Of a stretch of DNA of 64,000 bases, positions 12,900-26,229 are shown piece after piece. Numbering within the stretch: position 1 is the first letter of the stretch; every line of letters starts with the position of its first letter. This DNA is from Spirodela intermedia (Eukaryota; Streptophyta; Magnoliopsida; Alismatales; Araceae), in assembly GCA_902729315.2 (NCBI GenBank), contig LR746279.1, positions 2,570,501 to 2,634,500 on the forward strand, written 5' to 3'. The notes under the pieces are model-generated. The model saw only the letters and a program-made list of their open reading frames with translations. It did no database searches and had not been told where the DNA came from. Position numbers and translations under genes: made by a program.

Positions 12900-15800
12900 T
12901 GGGGACCAATGAACATCTTCTCATATTTTCTCAATGAAGTGAATACATCATTTGCATTCCCTTCTTAGTGCCCTTTGGGATCTAAGTCCTCCATCTGTGG
13001 CATCATAAATGTTACAGCTATGTATCTAGGTTTGACCTATAGTTGGGCTTCACACATGGGATTAGTTAATGCACTTGCTTCCTAGTTGATAACCTTGATT
13101 TATATGTCATTTTATGATAATGTCGTCTAATTATGATGGCTTTTTTGGGAGAAATTTGTGCGATTTTCACTATCAGCCATCACCATTGATAGTTTTCTAT
13201 CAATGGTGACATCTAAGTAGATGAACCCTCATTCAGGCACGTTGTTGGCCTCCTTTTGCCATTTTACTATACTAAAAAACTGAAGGGGTTCAGCATTAAC
13301 CCCTCCCCAGTAACTCATGCACTGCTATGGCACCTGACACACCCTTGTTGGTGTCAAAAGGGCAGTCCATGCAATTGGGTCCTATGTTCATAAGAACCCT
13401 GTTTAGGTAAGTTGTTGGCAGAGGCAACATCAGCCAATTTCGGTCTACCTTGATCTTTATCTAGCTATTGACTGCGGTTGCTACCATGGTAGCCTTGCTC
13501 ACTACAATGGTGAGTTGACTATGTCCATTGCTGTCCCATCATTTAAGGCCTGCATCAGGGTTGGCAACATTGATGCCTTTGTCGTTCAATATGGTATTGG
13601 CCACGACTATGACCAATCACATTCTCTTGCTCTCTAGCATTGTAACTCAGCCTTTGACTTGCCACAAAGTGGACAATTTTTCATTGTCTACCATATTGTT
13701 GACACCTAATTGTAATGAAGTAAAGTGCTTCAGATACTCTGTGATAGAATCTATGTGCTCTAGTTAGCAAAGCACTTCACATGTCATCCACACTATGTGT
13801 CGAGAGAAACTACTCCTTTGGTTCCTTTACGAACACCTACCACATCTCAATGGGGGATCAGGCCTGATCCTCCATACATCTGTCACCACAGCTTTGTGTC
13901 GCCAGAAAAGGATATGCTTGAACGTGTTACCTTCTCCAATTTGGTGGTATGCACCACACAAAGATAGTTGTCATGCTCTCATATGAAGTTTGTTTGAGTC
14001 ATGATACTCACTATTTATGTACCCAATAGGTAGCCCTTAAGTGTAATGTCTATCATTTTTGTCATCACACTCACATAGCTCCTCAGCATCATTTCTGTAT
14101 GCCCATCAAAATATTAATGCAGTCTACTGCTTTGAACACAACTGCTTATAAGGGTTTTAGCTACTCCACAATCGAAAAATGGGTCTTTGAGACCTCTACA
14201 CATTGAATTTCATATGACACATGTGGCCAAGAGGCCCCAAATTTTATTTCTCTTAAAAAGGGGTGAATTATGAATATTCTAGTTTTGTTTCTCTTTTAAA
14301 CCTTGATGTGGCTATAGAATCTAGTGGGGATATACAATATTTCACACACTTTTATAGTTGCTCAATCACTTGACCTACATCCACACTCCATTGACTCTTT
14401 CGTTGGATTTTACTCAACTCTTAGTAAAATGCATACTTAATTACATGCTTCAATCACCTTCAATTAGAAAACTCCAAATAATTATCTTACCCAACAATTC
14501 TCTTTTAGATTCAAAATTTTAGGAGGTTAAATCAGAGGAGAACCAATTTCTCTTTTCTAGATTGAAAGATTTGTAGCTCCAGCAAGATTATTCACATCTA
14601 ATTTCCTCTAGATGAGCCTTGAGTGCAAAATCACCCTCAACATAAGAGTTGAGCATGTTATTTTTCTAGATGCTTTGATTTTGTTGACATAGAAATTCAG
14701 CATTGTGGACACCTTCAAGCTTAAGCAGCGACAAATATTGTATGCCTTTAGGTGGTCAAAGACAAGACAATCTTGCTTGGACTCTTTGGAGGAAGGCGGT
14801 GGTCGTGGTTCTCTTCTTTCTAAATTTTTTCTTCCATTCACACTCTTAGCTTACAAGGCTGGAAGTCCTTATTTTTGTAGAGGTCTTATTATGCCACCCT
14901 TATATATATAGGGTATATTGGGCCATCCAATGGTCACCCATGTGCCTGAAAGTTAAACTCCAAAAATATTTGTTAATATTGTAAAAGTCATAAGAAATTG
15001 AAATCTTTGAATTTCTGTGTCATTTTTTGCATCATATATCTCTTTTGATTATATTTACAACGAGTAGTTAATGCTTATGATTGGGGGGCGCATTAGTGCC
15101 CAAAATATTTTACACATTTTTAAAATAAATTTTGACTATCTTACTCGAATGAAGTAAATGTTCCATCTGACATCAAATGGTCCTCTTTTAAGTATCTTTC
15201 CAGTGAGTGATCTCATGCCTTTGTTCATGACATCAATTTACATTTAAAATTATTTAATCATTTTAAGCATAACTATAAATAGTTTTTCCCTTGAGTGAAT
15301 CTCTCATTAATTTCAAGTATGATTAATAAAGATTTTTCTCATGAATCGATTTAAATTACGATTTAGATCTTCCTAAGTAATTTTAAATCCTAGATTATCT
15401 GAACATATAATTCTACTTGTGTAAAATTTCTTCCTTACGCCTCCATACAAATTTTCATCATCAAAAAAACTTAAGATTCTAAAGTCATCAATACACCCTA
15501 CAGTCCCACTCTCACCTATCATCTCAACTCTTGTTTCAATACGAATTTTTCACCAAGATCAATCTAAGCCTAGCCATTTTAACTCTTCTGAGTCGGCTTC
15601 GACCATTGCTCCATTGACATCAATCAACCTCACTACTGTGTAGAAATGCACAAGGACTCAAGAGGATGTGTATTCCTCGCTCCTCTAGGAGTATACTACG
15701 TGGAGTACCTCCTCCATCAAACTTGGGGTCACCTCCCTCTATAAGGGACTATCCTTTCATGGTCCACAGCATTGAGCCCTCTTAGCTACCCCAAACAATT

Positions 15801-16700
15801 ATGAGCGGTGCTGATATCGTGCTGATGTTTGGTGTAACTATCACCATAACCACTCTCAATCATGACGCCCCACATTATACACCTGAACAAAGGCACACAT
15901 CTTCATTGTTTCGTCTATCCGACAGAGTGTATCTACAATCCACGCCACATTATACACCTGCATGCCTATATGCATGTCGCCCCACATGCCTCCATAGTTC
16001 ACAACACCGCATGACTCCGCACAGGTCATGGCATGCCAATTTGTGCCACGCTATGTCGTGTCGCACCAAGTAGCCTTTGAGGTTTGTGTGATGTGCACTA
16101 CCCATAATAGTCATTGAGGTCTCAGAAGAATTTCCTTATCTCCTCGGCGTTCTGCATGTTAGAGAATGTCTCAGATTTAGGGACCCTTACCGAAGTCACA
16201 CTGCTCACTGCCTGTGAGCCTAATAGGGAGTGCTTCAATGGAGCAACATCTATGAGTGTTCTTATGGACTCACGCAACTCCCTAATGTTGGTTTCATCTA
16301 CCCATGAGAGGCTAGTGTGGTCAGGTACCTTGCACACAGCCGCTTGTAAGGCTTCCAGCTGCTCCTCCATGGTCTGGAAATGAGCCTCCACGACCTATAC
16401 AAAGGTGTCGACCATAGTGGTGAACTCCTTTAAGCAAAGAATCCTCTGCTCATGCGTGCCACTCACCCGTCAATTATCTCCACACTCACGCATCCCGGCA
16501 CATTGTGCCCAATGTTGAACCTTGCTCCACACCGGTGGTGCCATCCGCTCGAGCCATGGGTCCACATTTGTTATGCTAATGTGTGTTGCCAATCTGTGCC
16601 TTTTCTGCACGTCCACGCCTATGCTGGTACACTCACACCAGCACGTGAGACTCAGCGACATCATGCTGGCAGTAATGTTTCGTGTCAAAAACCTCGTTCC
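12900..16700 (-). mobile_element. Broken Ty3/gypsy gag-protease remnant, minus strand
   Basis: On the minus strand, 16,690-16,090 reads as the start of a gypsy Gag. The open part (16,391-16,122) gives 'FQTMEEQLEALQAAV', and a 'RVPKSETFSNMQNAEEIRKF' segment matches the usual RVPEPKxFxGxRNAKELxNF. The Gag core appears again only at about 13,975-13,720 ('GDTKLWWQ' after frame correction). At about 13,222-13,188 'FIYLDVTIDRK' resembles the strand leading into the retroviral-type protease. Many stops and frameshifts are present. The gap from about 14,000 to 16,080 shows no gag match, so the element was probably split by insertion. RT and integrase were not found. Confidence 0.6.
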
Positions 16701-16770
16701 TCAATGTAATGTGTCTCCCATATCCAAAGCATGTCTCCCATATCAATGTAAAGTGTCTCCTATACCATAG

Positions 16771-17960
16771 TGATGTTTTGAAAAAAATTAATAATACGCT
16801 CATAATTTAAATGATTATCCATTATATGTAAGTATACATAATACTTTAAACTGATATAATTTTATATCTTACAAGATATTGACGACTGTGTTTTCCCATT
16901 TGCAATTTTAGGAAGATATATGGCATGTAGCAGTAGTTTGTTTTCTAGAGAATAAATAAGGAATGTAAATAGATGAAAGTTTTCCTTTATTTAAGAAACA
17001 TAGAAACATTATAATGCTTTTTGATAGTCTACACTTTCTATAGTTAGTGTAATATATTACTTTTCCTTTTTAATGCTCTAACAAGCATGCATCATTTTTT
17101 GAAAGGAATATTTGCTGTAATGGAAAAAATTCAAAAAAAAATAATGTGGCCGTTTCTTTTTTCCCATGTACGTACAAAGATGATGGCTCATCAGAACATT
17201 GATATCCATTTCTGTGCAAATATTGAAATCATATACCCTACGAGGCATACAAATATAGTGATTGCCTTGGGTAACCAGGGAGTAGTGGGGAAAACATATA
17301 AGGTGATACCTATATTTTCTTTATTTATATTTATATATTGATACTGAAGAATTTTTTGATATGATATCATAAATTATGTATGAACCAATCTAGACAATTT
17401 AGATGTAGATGTTAACTAATTCAAAAATTCCATTTGGATGCAAATGGATCTAAGGCCAACTGAGATCTCATGCATATCTAGAAGTACGTGTGTTGATGCA
17501 ATGATCTAGTTGGGTGACAGTTCCAGCGTAAAGCGAGAATGATGCAAATGGGGTTACTTCTAAGGGCAATATGCTAAGAAAAAGCAAAAGATGAGAAAAA
17601 TTAGAACTGAGTGTCAAAAGAGTTTATTTGATCGAAGAATATTCCCTGACGATTGGCTTGTTGATAGGATTAATAACGAATTTTCAAAGGACTTTTTGGG
17701 TACCACTTGTTCTCACACGCCGATAATACTTCTGCAAATACATGGCATAGATAAAACCCAAGTAGGGTTCTTCTTTGAGCTCCTCGAATGTTCTTATTAA
17801 GAGCTTCAAGCACTTGCTACCACGAATCAGTAGCCATGCACTTGACATGGCTGTACCGATCTTCATGGGGGAGAGGACTGGCGGAAAAGAAGCATTGTTG
17901 GTCTCGAGTACCTTGTGACTGACTTTCGTAGATAGGCACTAGGACTGAAGTCAGATTTCC
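16771..17960. other. Intergenic DNA 3' of the SOFL-like ORF
   Basis: AT-rich with no supported gene. If the SOFL-like gene has a second exon, it would lie in the upper part: a 'ttccgccag' acceptor on the minus strand near 17,885 could join in phase to the GTGAGG at 17,970. Confidence 0.35.
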
Positions 17961-17966
17961 AAGTCC

Positions 17967-18264
17967 TCACACAGAAAACGAATTGATCTCCGCCTCCACC
18001 ACATTCTCAACTTCTCCGCCACCATCTTCGATGCGAGCCGGACCCGAAGAGGCGTCTGAAGCGAGGGAGTCTCCCTCTTCTTCTGCGTGGGTGGTGAGCC
18101 TGCTGCGTCCGTCGCCATCGTCGTCAACAGCGTCGTCTTCCTCGTCATCGTCACCTCCTAGTTCAGTTTCATTAGGTTTGCCCACAGAGAAGTCAATATA
18201 GGCAGTCAAACCGGAATCCCCGGTACCGTATTCCGATGCACCGCCGTCCGACTGGGAAGTCTCC

Positions 18265-18266
<2 letters not shown>
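17967..18266 (-). CDS. SOB FIVE-LIKE (SOFL) family protein, candidate
   Basis: A 99-residue, strongly acidic ORF starting at the ATG 18,266-18,264, just after a CT tract on its own strand. It carries both SOFL signature blocks. The first, 'GDSGLTAYIDFS' (about 16-27), matches the family's ESGWTxYIDxS with the usual Trp replaced by Leu20. The second, 'DSLASDASSGPAR' (about 66-78), matches the SMVSDASSGP block. An Asp/Glu-rich linker lies between. SOFL proteins are small plant proteins linked to cytokinin levels and signalling. The base composition is much more GC-rich than the surroundings. The stop overlaps a good splice donor (GTGAGG at 17,970-17,965), so the true 3' end may be in another exon. 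Identity rests on motifs recalled by eye. Confidence 0.6.

Positions 18267-18267
<1 letters not shown>

Positions 18268-18306
<39 letters not shown>
18268..18306. repeat. (GA)n tract, CT on the SOFL sense strand
   Basis: A pure GA run on the plus strand just upstream of the SOFL-like ATG, so it lies in the presumed 5' leader and reads CT in the sense direction, as at the RING gene. Confidence 0.9.
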
Positions 18307-18311
<5 letters not shown>

Positions 18312-20480
18312 GAAGAGGGAGAGAGCGCTTATTGAGAACTACGACACCCAGTTACGCTGTTGCTAATTCTGGGATCTCTTGATCAAATCGCAAGAGATAA
18401 ATACGGGATTTTCCCCAACAGATGGATGAGATTCGCCAACAGGCGTTTCCCGTTCTTCGGTCTCGCCTTCTTAGGAAAGGAACGGGAAATATGAAGGAAA
18501 AGATGGGGATCACGGTTTCTATCTGGGGTTCAGGCCCAGTGGAGAAGCCTGGACGATGTTGGATGTCTCCTAAAAGGAAGGAGGCCAGCCATAGCCTTGT
18601 AAGAACCCTGGAGGACACGCTGCGGGCCGGATCCTAGAGATGTGTTTTTTTAGGAACATCTTCTATAATTGGAAAACATAGATTGAAATATGTAGAGGTG
18701 TTAGCAAGATCTCATCTTTAATTGAATGATCATCTTCCAAGGATATCAATAGTAAAGAGATAACTAGATGTTCCCCTTATGAATCCAAACGATATATTTT
18801 GAGATGACATACCATAAGATATCATGATGATGAGTCCATGAAAGTCTAATAGTTTTCATCGTTTAGTTATCTTTTGTTTGGATATAGTTTGCCAGCATGT
18901 ACATCCAATGTAGGTAGCGAAATGAAGAGAATGAATAAGATAAAGCAGACGTGCATTTTCCTTTTACTTCAATGGCTACACAATCAAATAGTATATGCAT
19001 AAATGATGTTTCTATTCTCCTACAAATGGATATTTTTTTCTTTAGCTTTGTTATCTTTTAGTATATTAAAAGTAGTGTTTTCATCAACTGAATGCATTCA
19101 TTGAAGACAATAATTTTGGGTGAAAATAATTTTAGTATCTCTTCCAATACTTTATTGATGCAAACATTGCAGGATTTGACAACTTGGGCCTTTTCATACA
19201 TAGAATGTAGTCATATACTTACAAAATATTGAGCTAGTTTATCATTAATGCCTTCTTAACCATAAGTAGTGGGGCATATATATAAGATGACTGATTGGGG
19301 ATTATCACACCTCCTCTATTTATGAATATTATTATGAATAATGGATTCTTGTATGATTAATAAATTATATGCATTGTTGAAGCCTAAAGATATCTTCACT
19401 ATTTGGATGGTAGTCAGTTCTAAAGTATGGGGTGCACGTAGTTGCTCTACTATAACCAACATATGAAATCGACAATCTAGGTAGACAATGTAAAAAAGGT
19501 TCAATTATATGGACCCAAGGGAATAGAAGATATAAAAAAGTAAAATAATGCAAATCAAAATAATACTATACATATCAATGAATATGTTTGAGAAGGGTTG
19601 AAAAATCAATATTTTTTTTTTTATGCAGAGTAAAAGTTGATTGATCATGCTAGATTGATCTCCTTCCATGATGCAAGATGTTGATAATATCCTCTTGAGG
19701 TCTAATGACCACAATATTCCTTATGTCAAGCGAAATAAGAAAAAGAATTAACGTCCAAAAAACAACAATATTAATACATAGTTGATGAACATGTCAAAAT
19801 AAATCACAAATTACATAAATATATTTAATAAAAAACCTAAAGGGCCACCTCCAAGATAGTTATTTCACTACTCCTACAAAATGGCTAAATATAAAATAGG
19901 CTGACTAAGATTTCATCTAGAGAGAATACGAAAACTATTTTAGAGAGATGGAAAGGTGCATAAATTGCAAGAGAGATCTAAATGAGATTCCTTCCTTCAA
20001 TCTCAATGTGGATTCTTAATTTCAAAGAAAATTGAAGATGAAATAATATACCATGTCTCATATATCTTCATTACAACAATTCCCTTACATAGAATCAATA
20101 AAGGGAAGATAATTTGTCTCTTTATATAATGATTTCTCATATGATGAGCATGGTAGCTACATTAAAGGAGGGAGTATTGTTAGGCCTATCAACAAATGTA
20201 AAAAAGGGGAATGAAGGAGGGGGAGGGCATTGGAGTATTAGGGTATTGTGGAGAGAGATAACCCTTTAAAAACATTCTCAAAACATAAGGTTTTCATTTG
20301 AAATCCCACTCCTCTTCTCTTCAGTTCTTCTTTTTTATTAGTTCTATCAAATATTCTAGATATTCTTAATTTGCTACTATTGTTCTATTAACTAGAACAA
20401 AGTGTATAATATGTAGTGTTTGATGATTCCCAAAGTTACATAAGGAAGGCTGGGAAACGTAGAGAAGGAAACATAAGAAA
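18307..20480. other. SOFL upstream region and intergenic DNA
   Basis: 18,311-18,640 is moderately GC-rich and is probably leader or promoter of the SOFL-like gene; a minus frame at 18,352-18,618 has no motif. Beyond 18,650 the sequence is AT-rich with no recognisable gene. Confidence 0.4.
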
Positions 20481-20489
20481 GGTGGGAAA

Positions 20490-21870
20490 AGATAGATGAC
20501 TTCCAGAGATGGAGAGTCACCTACAAAAATTATCAAATATTTAGAACACATTCAGATCATTTCCAATGATGGAGCAGAGCATTCCGAGTTTGTAGCACAA
20601 CTCCTACAACAAAAGGAGGAAATGTTGTCATTAGGACATATAACTAGAGCATGGGATGCAAGGGAGAAAAGGTTCACAAATGAAAGTAATTTAGGTGTAG
20701 GAACACATAGGAAGGATAGTGTGGCCAATACTAGCATTCTTCAGAAGATGGTAGTGATAGGAGAAGATGGACTACACTAGAGGACTCAAAATTAGCTGAA
20801 GTATAGGGGCTAGTGGGCAATAGGGAGCTGTGTAGGATGAGATGATGACTAAAATTGCCTATTTTTGATTGTGTGAATCCTAATGGATGAATTTTCCGGA
20901 AAAGTTATACTTCTCTATGAACACAATGACGAAGGTAGAAAGATTAATAGTTGTAGGGGTGAACTTTGAAGATGATGCACTAGTACGACTAAGATGAATT
21001 GAGGCAAATATATTTTTATATTTTGGAAGGAATTGAACAATGAGAATAATCTTTGTGAGGAGGTTAACTACTTCAAAAGTTTGGATCATCTCAAGAAGTC
21101 TTTGTGAGAAGTTTCTAAAAATTAAGTTGTGGAACATAGTAGCATAATTAAGCAAGGAATTCAAGTTGATATCAGCTTCAATAGAGTGAACCAAAGTGGT
21201 CCTCGTGGCACCTTTATGAAGCAGTGGCAGCCCAAAATTCATGTAGAAATCAAGACTTTTGATGCCTATCAACTTGCTCACAATGATGGATGGCCCAATT
21301 GATGGAAGAAAGGAATCACATTGTTAGAATGGTTCATGAAGGGAGGCATGACAAGACCAAACAAATTAATTTGTCATGCCAAGTACACAGATTTAAATCC
21401 CAGTAGGGGAACTAGTTAGAAAAAAAGTATGAGTCAATCCTTAACAACTATGTCGAGTTGGAGACCTAGACATATAGCATTAGGAGGAGAACTTCCCCTC
21501 CTCAAAGGAACAAAGAAACATTGAGGTAGTGATTTGAGAGCGAAGGAAAAAAGGATTATGTTTTTCATGTGATAAGTATGAGAAACAACTATGTTTTTCA
21601 TGTGCCTTCTATGCAATGAGGAAATATTGATCTTACAAATACATCAAGAATTATAGATTGTGTTGTTGTCGAGACTAAGGTAGAAGTGGAGGTTTTGAGA
21701 GCTGAACAATTTTGTGATGCATGTGACTCAACAAGATGGGGTAGAAGTGATCAAAAAAGTAAAAATATATTTGAATGTAGTCATGGGCTTAAGGGGATAA
21801 CATCATGGAGCTCAAGGGGAGTTTGAACTAAAAGATGACAATTTTAGTTAATGTGCCGTCACACAATTTA
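20490..21870 (+). mobile_element. Decayed Ty3/gypsy gag, plus strand
   Basis: At 20,926-21,000 the plus strand reads 'MTKVERLIVVGVNFEDDALV', the Gag segment normally found as MTEEEKLxxAVLSFEGEAL. At 21,538-21,576 it reads 'ERRKKGLCFSCDK', the conserved start of the Gag CCHC knuckle (KREKGLCFRCDEK). A 94-codon open frame at 20,496-20,780 probably belongs to the N-terminal Gag. Stops and frameshifts break the rest, including a TGA at the expected Trp codon. No protease, RT or integrase was recognised downstream. Confidence 0.65.
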
Positions 21871-22879
21871 ATCTTAACAGATTTCAGATGAAATGACAAC
21901 TACCTCTTTTACAGAAAAAAAGTTGAAGAGGTAGTCATGGACACCATATTAGGGGTGAGAGGAAAGGCAATATGTGAGTAACCATCAAAATGAATGGCAT
22001 GATCATGATTGAAGATTATTTTTCAGCTAGACAATATATGTCGATGCCCTTGGTTTTGATATTACAAATGAAAATTTTATTTGTATCAAATCATTCAATA
22101 TTGATGGTTATTTATACATGTCATTAATATGTCCTAAATATTGGGTATGATTAACATAATTATTATATAAATCATATTCACTGATTTCATGATCTTATTA
22201 TTAAAAATTAAATCTAAGATATTACTCCTTGAGATTAAGTGATTCTTCATATTAAGTGATTTTGCATATATGATCAACAAAGATTCAACTAAATAATTAT
22301 TTTCCAATAGAATGATAAGTATATGGTTTAGAAAATAATAAAAATTATCTTTTCTTTATTAGATATTACTCTAACCATAATATGCCATGTTTAGAATTTT
22401 AAAATAATGATAGACAGGTTCTTTATGATCTTGCGAGGATTAAATCATCAAAAGAGGTAGAAAACAAAAGAGATATTTAAGCTTTTGACAACATATCGAC
22501 AACGACATGTGAATTGCTTACATTGATGAAAGATCAATGAAACTTGATGAACTAGGTCAACTTAACATCCAACTATTTTTTTTCAAGTGAGAAAACTCCA
22601 ATTTGAATGAAATGGATGAGGGGAAAGGGAGACTCAAAGTTTGAAAGGTTCAAAGGTCATTACTACACATTGCAAAGAATGTCAAATATTTGAACAAAAA
22701 TTTGGACTGTTGGAGAACTTGTAAAATCAGAAAACTATTAATAAAAGAATGCTTACTTATTGCAAAAGGCTTGAGAATCAAAGACTAATTTAGTCCACAT
22801 TAGTTCAAGTTATTCTCTCAAGTTATTTTAGTTATAAGTATCACCATCATGTGAGAATGTTATACCATCTTCTTCATGT
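21871..22879. other. AT-rich intergenic DNA, no gene seen
   Basis: No open frame or domain recognised. It lies between a gypsy gag remnant and a copia-type LTR end and is probably TE debris. Confidence 0.4.
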
Positions 22880-23310
22880 AATTTCAGTGAAACAATGACC
22901 TCCACATTCATCATTGTTGCTCTCCAACAAGTCCTAAAGTAATTGGGTGGTAAGGGCAAAGTGGTTTGGGTGAAGACACAAGGTGTTAGTAGTCAATTTT
23001 AATTCTAGAATGGTTGAGTCCTAAGGAGACTGACTTGAGCTGTTGTGTGACTGAGCTTGTGAACATAAACTTGTATTTCTTGAAGAAAATATTAAATATT
23101 AGAAGAGAGTTCCTTCAGGATTAGACATAATCGGTGATGGATGAAACTAATATAAAGATCTATGTGTTTAATGAGAGAATTGATAGACCCTATTGAGCAT
23201 CACACAAGTCAACACACATACATATATAGGTATAGGCTAAAATGAAAAATCATCAAAAATCCTAGAAACCCCAATTCACCCCCTCTTGGTGTTCCACCTA
23301 GCCCCATAGT
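22880..23310 (+). repeat. Copia/Sirevirus-like LTR 3' part, plus strand
   Basis: The stretch resembles the end of Sirevirus-type LTRs: a T/G-rich body, then 'atgtgttta', CA repeats, an A-rich run, and the box 'ccaattcaccccctctt' near 23,270-23,287. Related ends occur at 1-130 and, inverted, at 63,490-63,540. No partner LTR was identified. Confidence 0.45.
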
Positions 23311-24816
23311 TCTATCAAGACTGCCATAATCTTTTGAAATGTAATGTTTAAGGTAGTTGAACTTGATGGGGTGAGCATGGGCCAACTAACCATAACTTAT
23401 GTAAATCGTATATATCTTTGAAGGCATGAGAGTTGTACTAGGGTCAATGAGTGATAGTGGAGGTATGCTTGTTAACAACACAAGACATGCTGATAATCAT
23501 GTCTTCTAAACTAAGAGAACATAAAAAATATTACTTTTGATCATTTTGTTAAAATTCTATTTTTGATGTTCTTTCGTTTTAACAAGAAGAGTTAGTATTA
23601 AAACAGATTACCACATGTATATTCAGATAATAATATTATGCTAACTATTTATAACTATTTTCTCCTTTCAGCATTTTTTCTAAGATCAAAACATTATTTA
23701 CATAAAATCAACAAGAAGATTTGATTTTCAATGTTTGTCGCATTCTCATGCGATGTCAATAGAGAATAATTTACCATATGTAATATTTACTCTTAATAGT
23801 AAATTGACATTTTTTTCAAAAGATTGTGCCTAGTTTTTATGTTTTTAATTCCCAAAAATTCAAATTATTAAAGAGAAATAACTTAACAAGGCAAGGTAGT
23901 GTAAAATAAAAGAGGAACATCTAATGTTGGATGTAATATGACCAATGTCCTTATGACCCCTTTGATCACATAAAACTTGTTGTAATTAAAGGTTAGCTGA
24001 TCAAATTTAATTTATAAATTAGAAATTATTGTAGGAATATGAAACAATATATATTGATGAATATCCAGGCCAATCATAGAGACAATTAGAAATTCACAAT
24101 AAGTTGATTGAAAGATGTAATTGAAATGGATGAATGTAAAGATGAGATGATTAGAGTGAATTATCAAGTTACACTTACATATTCTGATGAAGGTGTTCTC
24201 ACAATGAAAACACAAAGAATCAAGGTTAAAAAAAAAAAAGGAAAGATTAATTATTTAAAAAAAATCTTAATTCTAGGCTTTCAAGTTCAAGACTTAGAAA
24301 CCAAAATTAAGATAATTTATGTATTAAATCTAAAAGGAATGAGAGTCAAGAGTAAGGAGGCTCTTAACTCAAATGTGTGGTATTCTTATTTGTGGAAACA
24401 CCACACATATATCCACGAGAATGAGTAGAACAATTATTTCCTAAAGAATCATTTAAATGTTGTAGTAGTAACCATCACCCACCACAAGCTTAAGTAAATT
24501 TTGTCACATGATGGTACTCACCAAGATGCATCGGAACCAACAAAGAATAATCCTGAAACTGTACTTTGTTATATGATGATAGAGAAGACAAAAAAAATCA
24601 TGATATTTTGTGAGATGAGAAGGAGAGAAAATAGACTCCAAATATATGTCTTTGGAATAAGAAGAACATGAGACAATAAATCTTCTAGAGAACCTCAAAA
24701 ACTTCTTCATAAAAGATATATAATAAGATAATTTAATGAGATAACACTTCTTGTTAGACTCTCCATAGTATATATGGACAGTTATCTAACGGTTCCTAAT
24801 CTTTCTTTTGTCAACT
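23311..24816. other. AT-rich intergenic DNA, no gene seen
   Basis: A 106-codon plus frame at 24,108-24,428 is Lys/Ile-rich, without a recognisable motif, and is not supported as a gene. This is the pre-insertion flank of the copia element at 24,822. Confidence 0.4.
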
Positions 24817-24821
24817 TCCTC
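24817..24821 (+). repeat. Target-site duplication, left copy (TCCTC)
   Basis: TCCTC directly precedes the left LTR and is repeated exactly at 29,962-29,966 directly after the right LTR. Five bases is the usual length for Ty1/copia integration. Confidence 0.85.
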
Positions 24822-25343
24822 TATTAAGAAATAATGCTTGGAATAAAATCTTAATGGGCTTTGATTGACCTATCAACCTAGTGAAAAATTGAGAGTATAA
24901 ATACAATAGGTCTTCTACTATATAAATGATAATGAAAATATAAAATAGGATATAACAAAACAAGACTTTGATTACTGTGGTCTAAAGAGAATAAACACAC
25001 ATCACGACCAATAAATTAATAGGGAAGAGAGTAATGACAATATCTGAGGAATAGAATACAGTAGAGACAAAGTTAATGAAGTTGTAATATCAGCCACCAA
25101 TGAAGGAGAGAGATGAAGTTAGAACTCTTGTTGTAGCTGCTAGAGAGGATAGTGTTTCTCGTCCCTTTATTTTGTCTATTTCCTCTTATGTTTCTTTCTA
25201 CTCAAGCTCCCTTTAAATACAAGTAATAGAAAAGGAGCTAGAATATTTTCTGAACAAATAATAGTCATAAGTAAAAGCCCAGTAAGAAGGGATGTGGCCC
25301 ACATGAGCCTTGCTGAAAAAAGGATGACCAAGTCATCCTTACA
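24822..25343 (-). repeat. 3' LTR of the copia element
   Basis: On the minus strand it starts TGTAAGGATGACTTGG and aligns through to the right-hand LTR, sharing 'ccctttaaatac', 'tggcccacatg' and 'gccaccaatg' blocks. Its last base pair has changed (TA in place of TG on the plus strand), so the terminal dinucleotide is degraded. Confidence 0.88.
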
Positions 25344-25748
25344 AATCTCTGCCTTGACTTGGATATCATGATGATCTTCAAAACTTCATACTGAAAACTC
25401 TATCAGCTCCTCATGACTGCAACAAAAGGAAATATAGTTACATACATTCTTCAAAAAATAGAGGCTATATTTAAGTGATGTAAACTCCAATTAAGTTCAA
25501 ACAATGTTGGAACTTTGAAATGAGAAGAAGTTTATTAGCATATCAGTTGAATTATCTTCAGTACTAATTTTCTACACACTAATTTTACCTAAAGAAATTA
25601 GATCACAAATAAAATCATACTTGACATCAATATACTTTGTACTTTTGTGATACGTCTAATCTTTGATCAAATGAATAATATTTTGTCTATCACAATGGAC
25701 AATAATTAAAGCTTGACATGAACATAATTCAAAGAATAAATCTGATAA

Positions 25749-25985
25749 TCATATAGTTTCATTTAATGTCTCTATAAATGTCATATATTTTGCCTCTATT
25801 GTGGATAGAGTAATAATAGGTTGTAGGGAAGCATTCCAACTAACAGCACATCCACTAATTGAAAATATACAGCTAGTTAATGACTTCTGTTTATCAAGAT
25901 CTCTTGTAAAATATAAATCAGTAAATCTAGTCAAGGTATCACTTATTCTCCCAAATTGTAGACATGTATCAATAGTACCCCTCAA
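25749..25985 (-). pseudogene. Copia RNase H fragment
   Basis: An open frame of 78 codons matches the C-terminal copia RNase H region: 'SGCAVSWNASLQPIITLST' followed by 'IEAKYMTF'. The family has ALSTTEAEYxA, so one acidic active-site residue (Glu) is here Lys. This sign of decay supports loss of function. Confidence 0.8.
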
Positions 25986-26229
25986 GTACTTGAAAATCTA
26001 CTTAACAACATGTCAATGTGCTTTACCTAAGTTAGTCATATAACGGTTGACTACACAAATTACATGTGACATATCAAGATGAGTGCATACCATAACATAC
26101 ATCATACTACCTATAGCACTAAGATATGAAATGTGTAACATAAATTTTTCATCTATTGTGTCTATGGTGATAGAGAATTTGAAAGTTTGGAATGAACAAC
26201 AAATGGAGTATGAACATGCTTAACATCTC

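Noticed and set aside
24108-24428. 106-codon Lys/Ile-rich plus frame
   Set aside because: AT-rich chance frame in TE debris with no recognisable motif.
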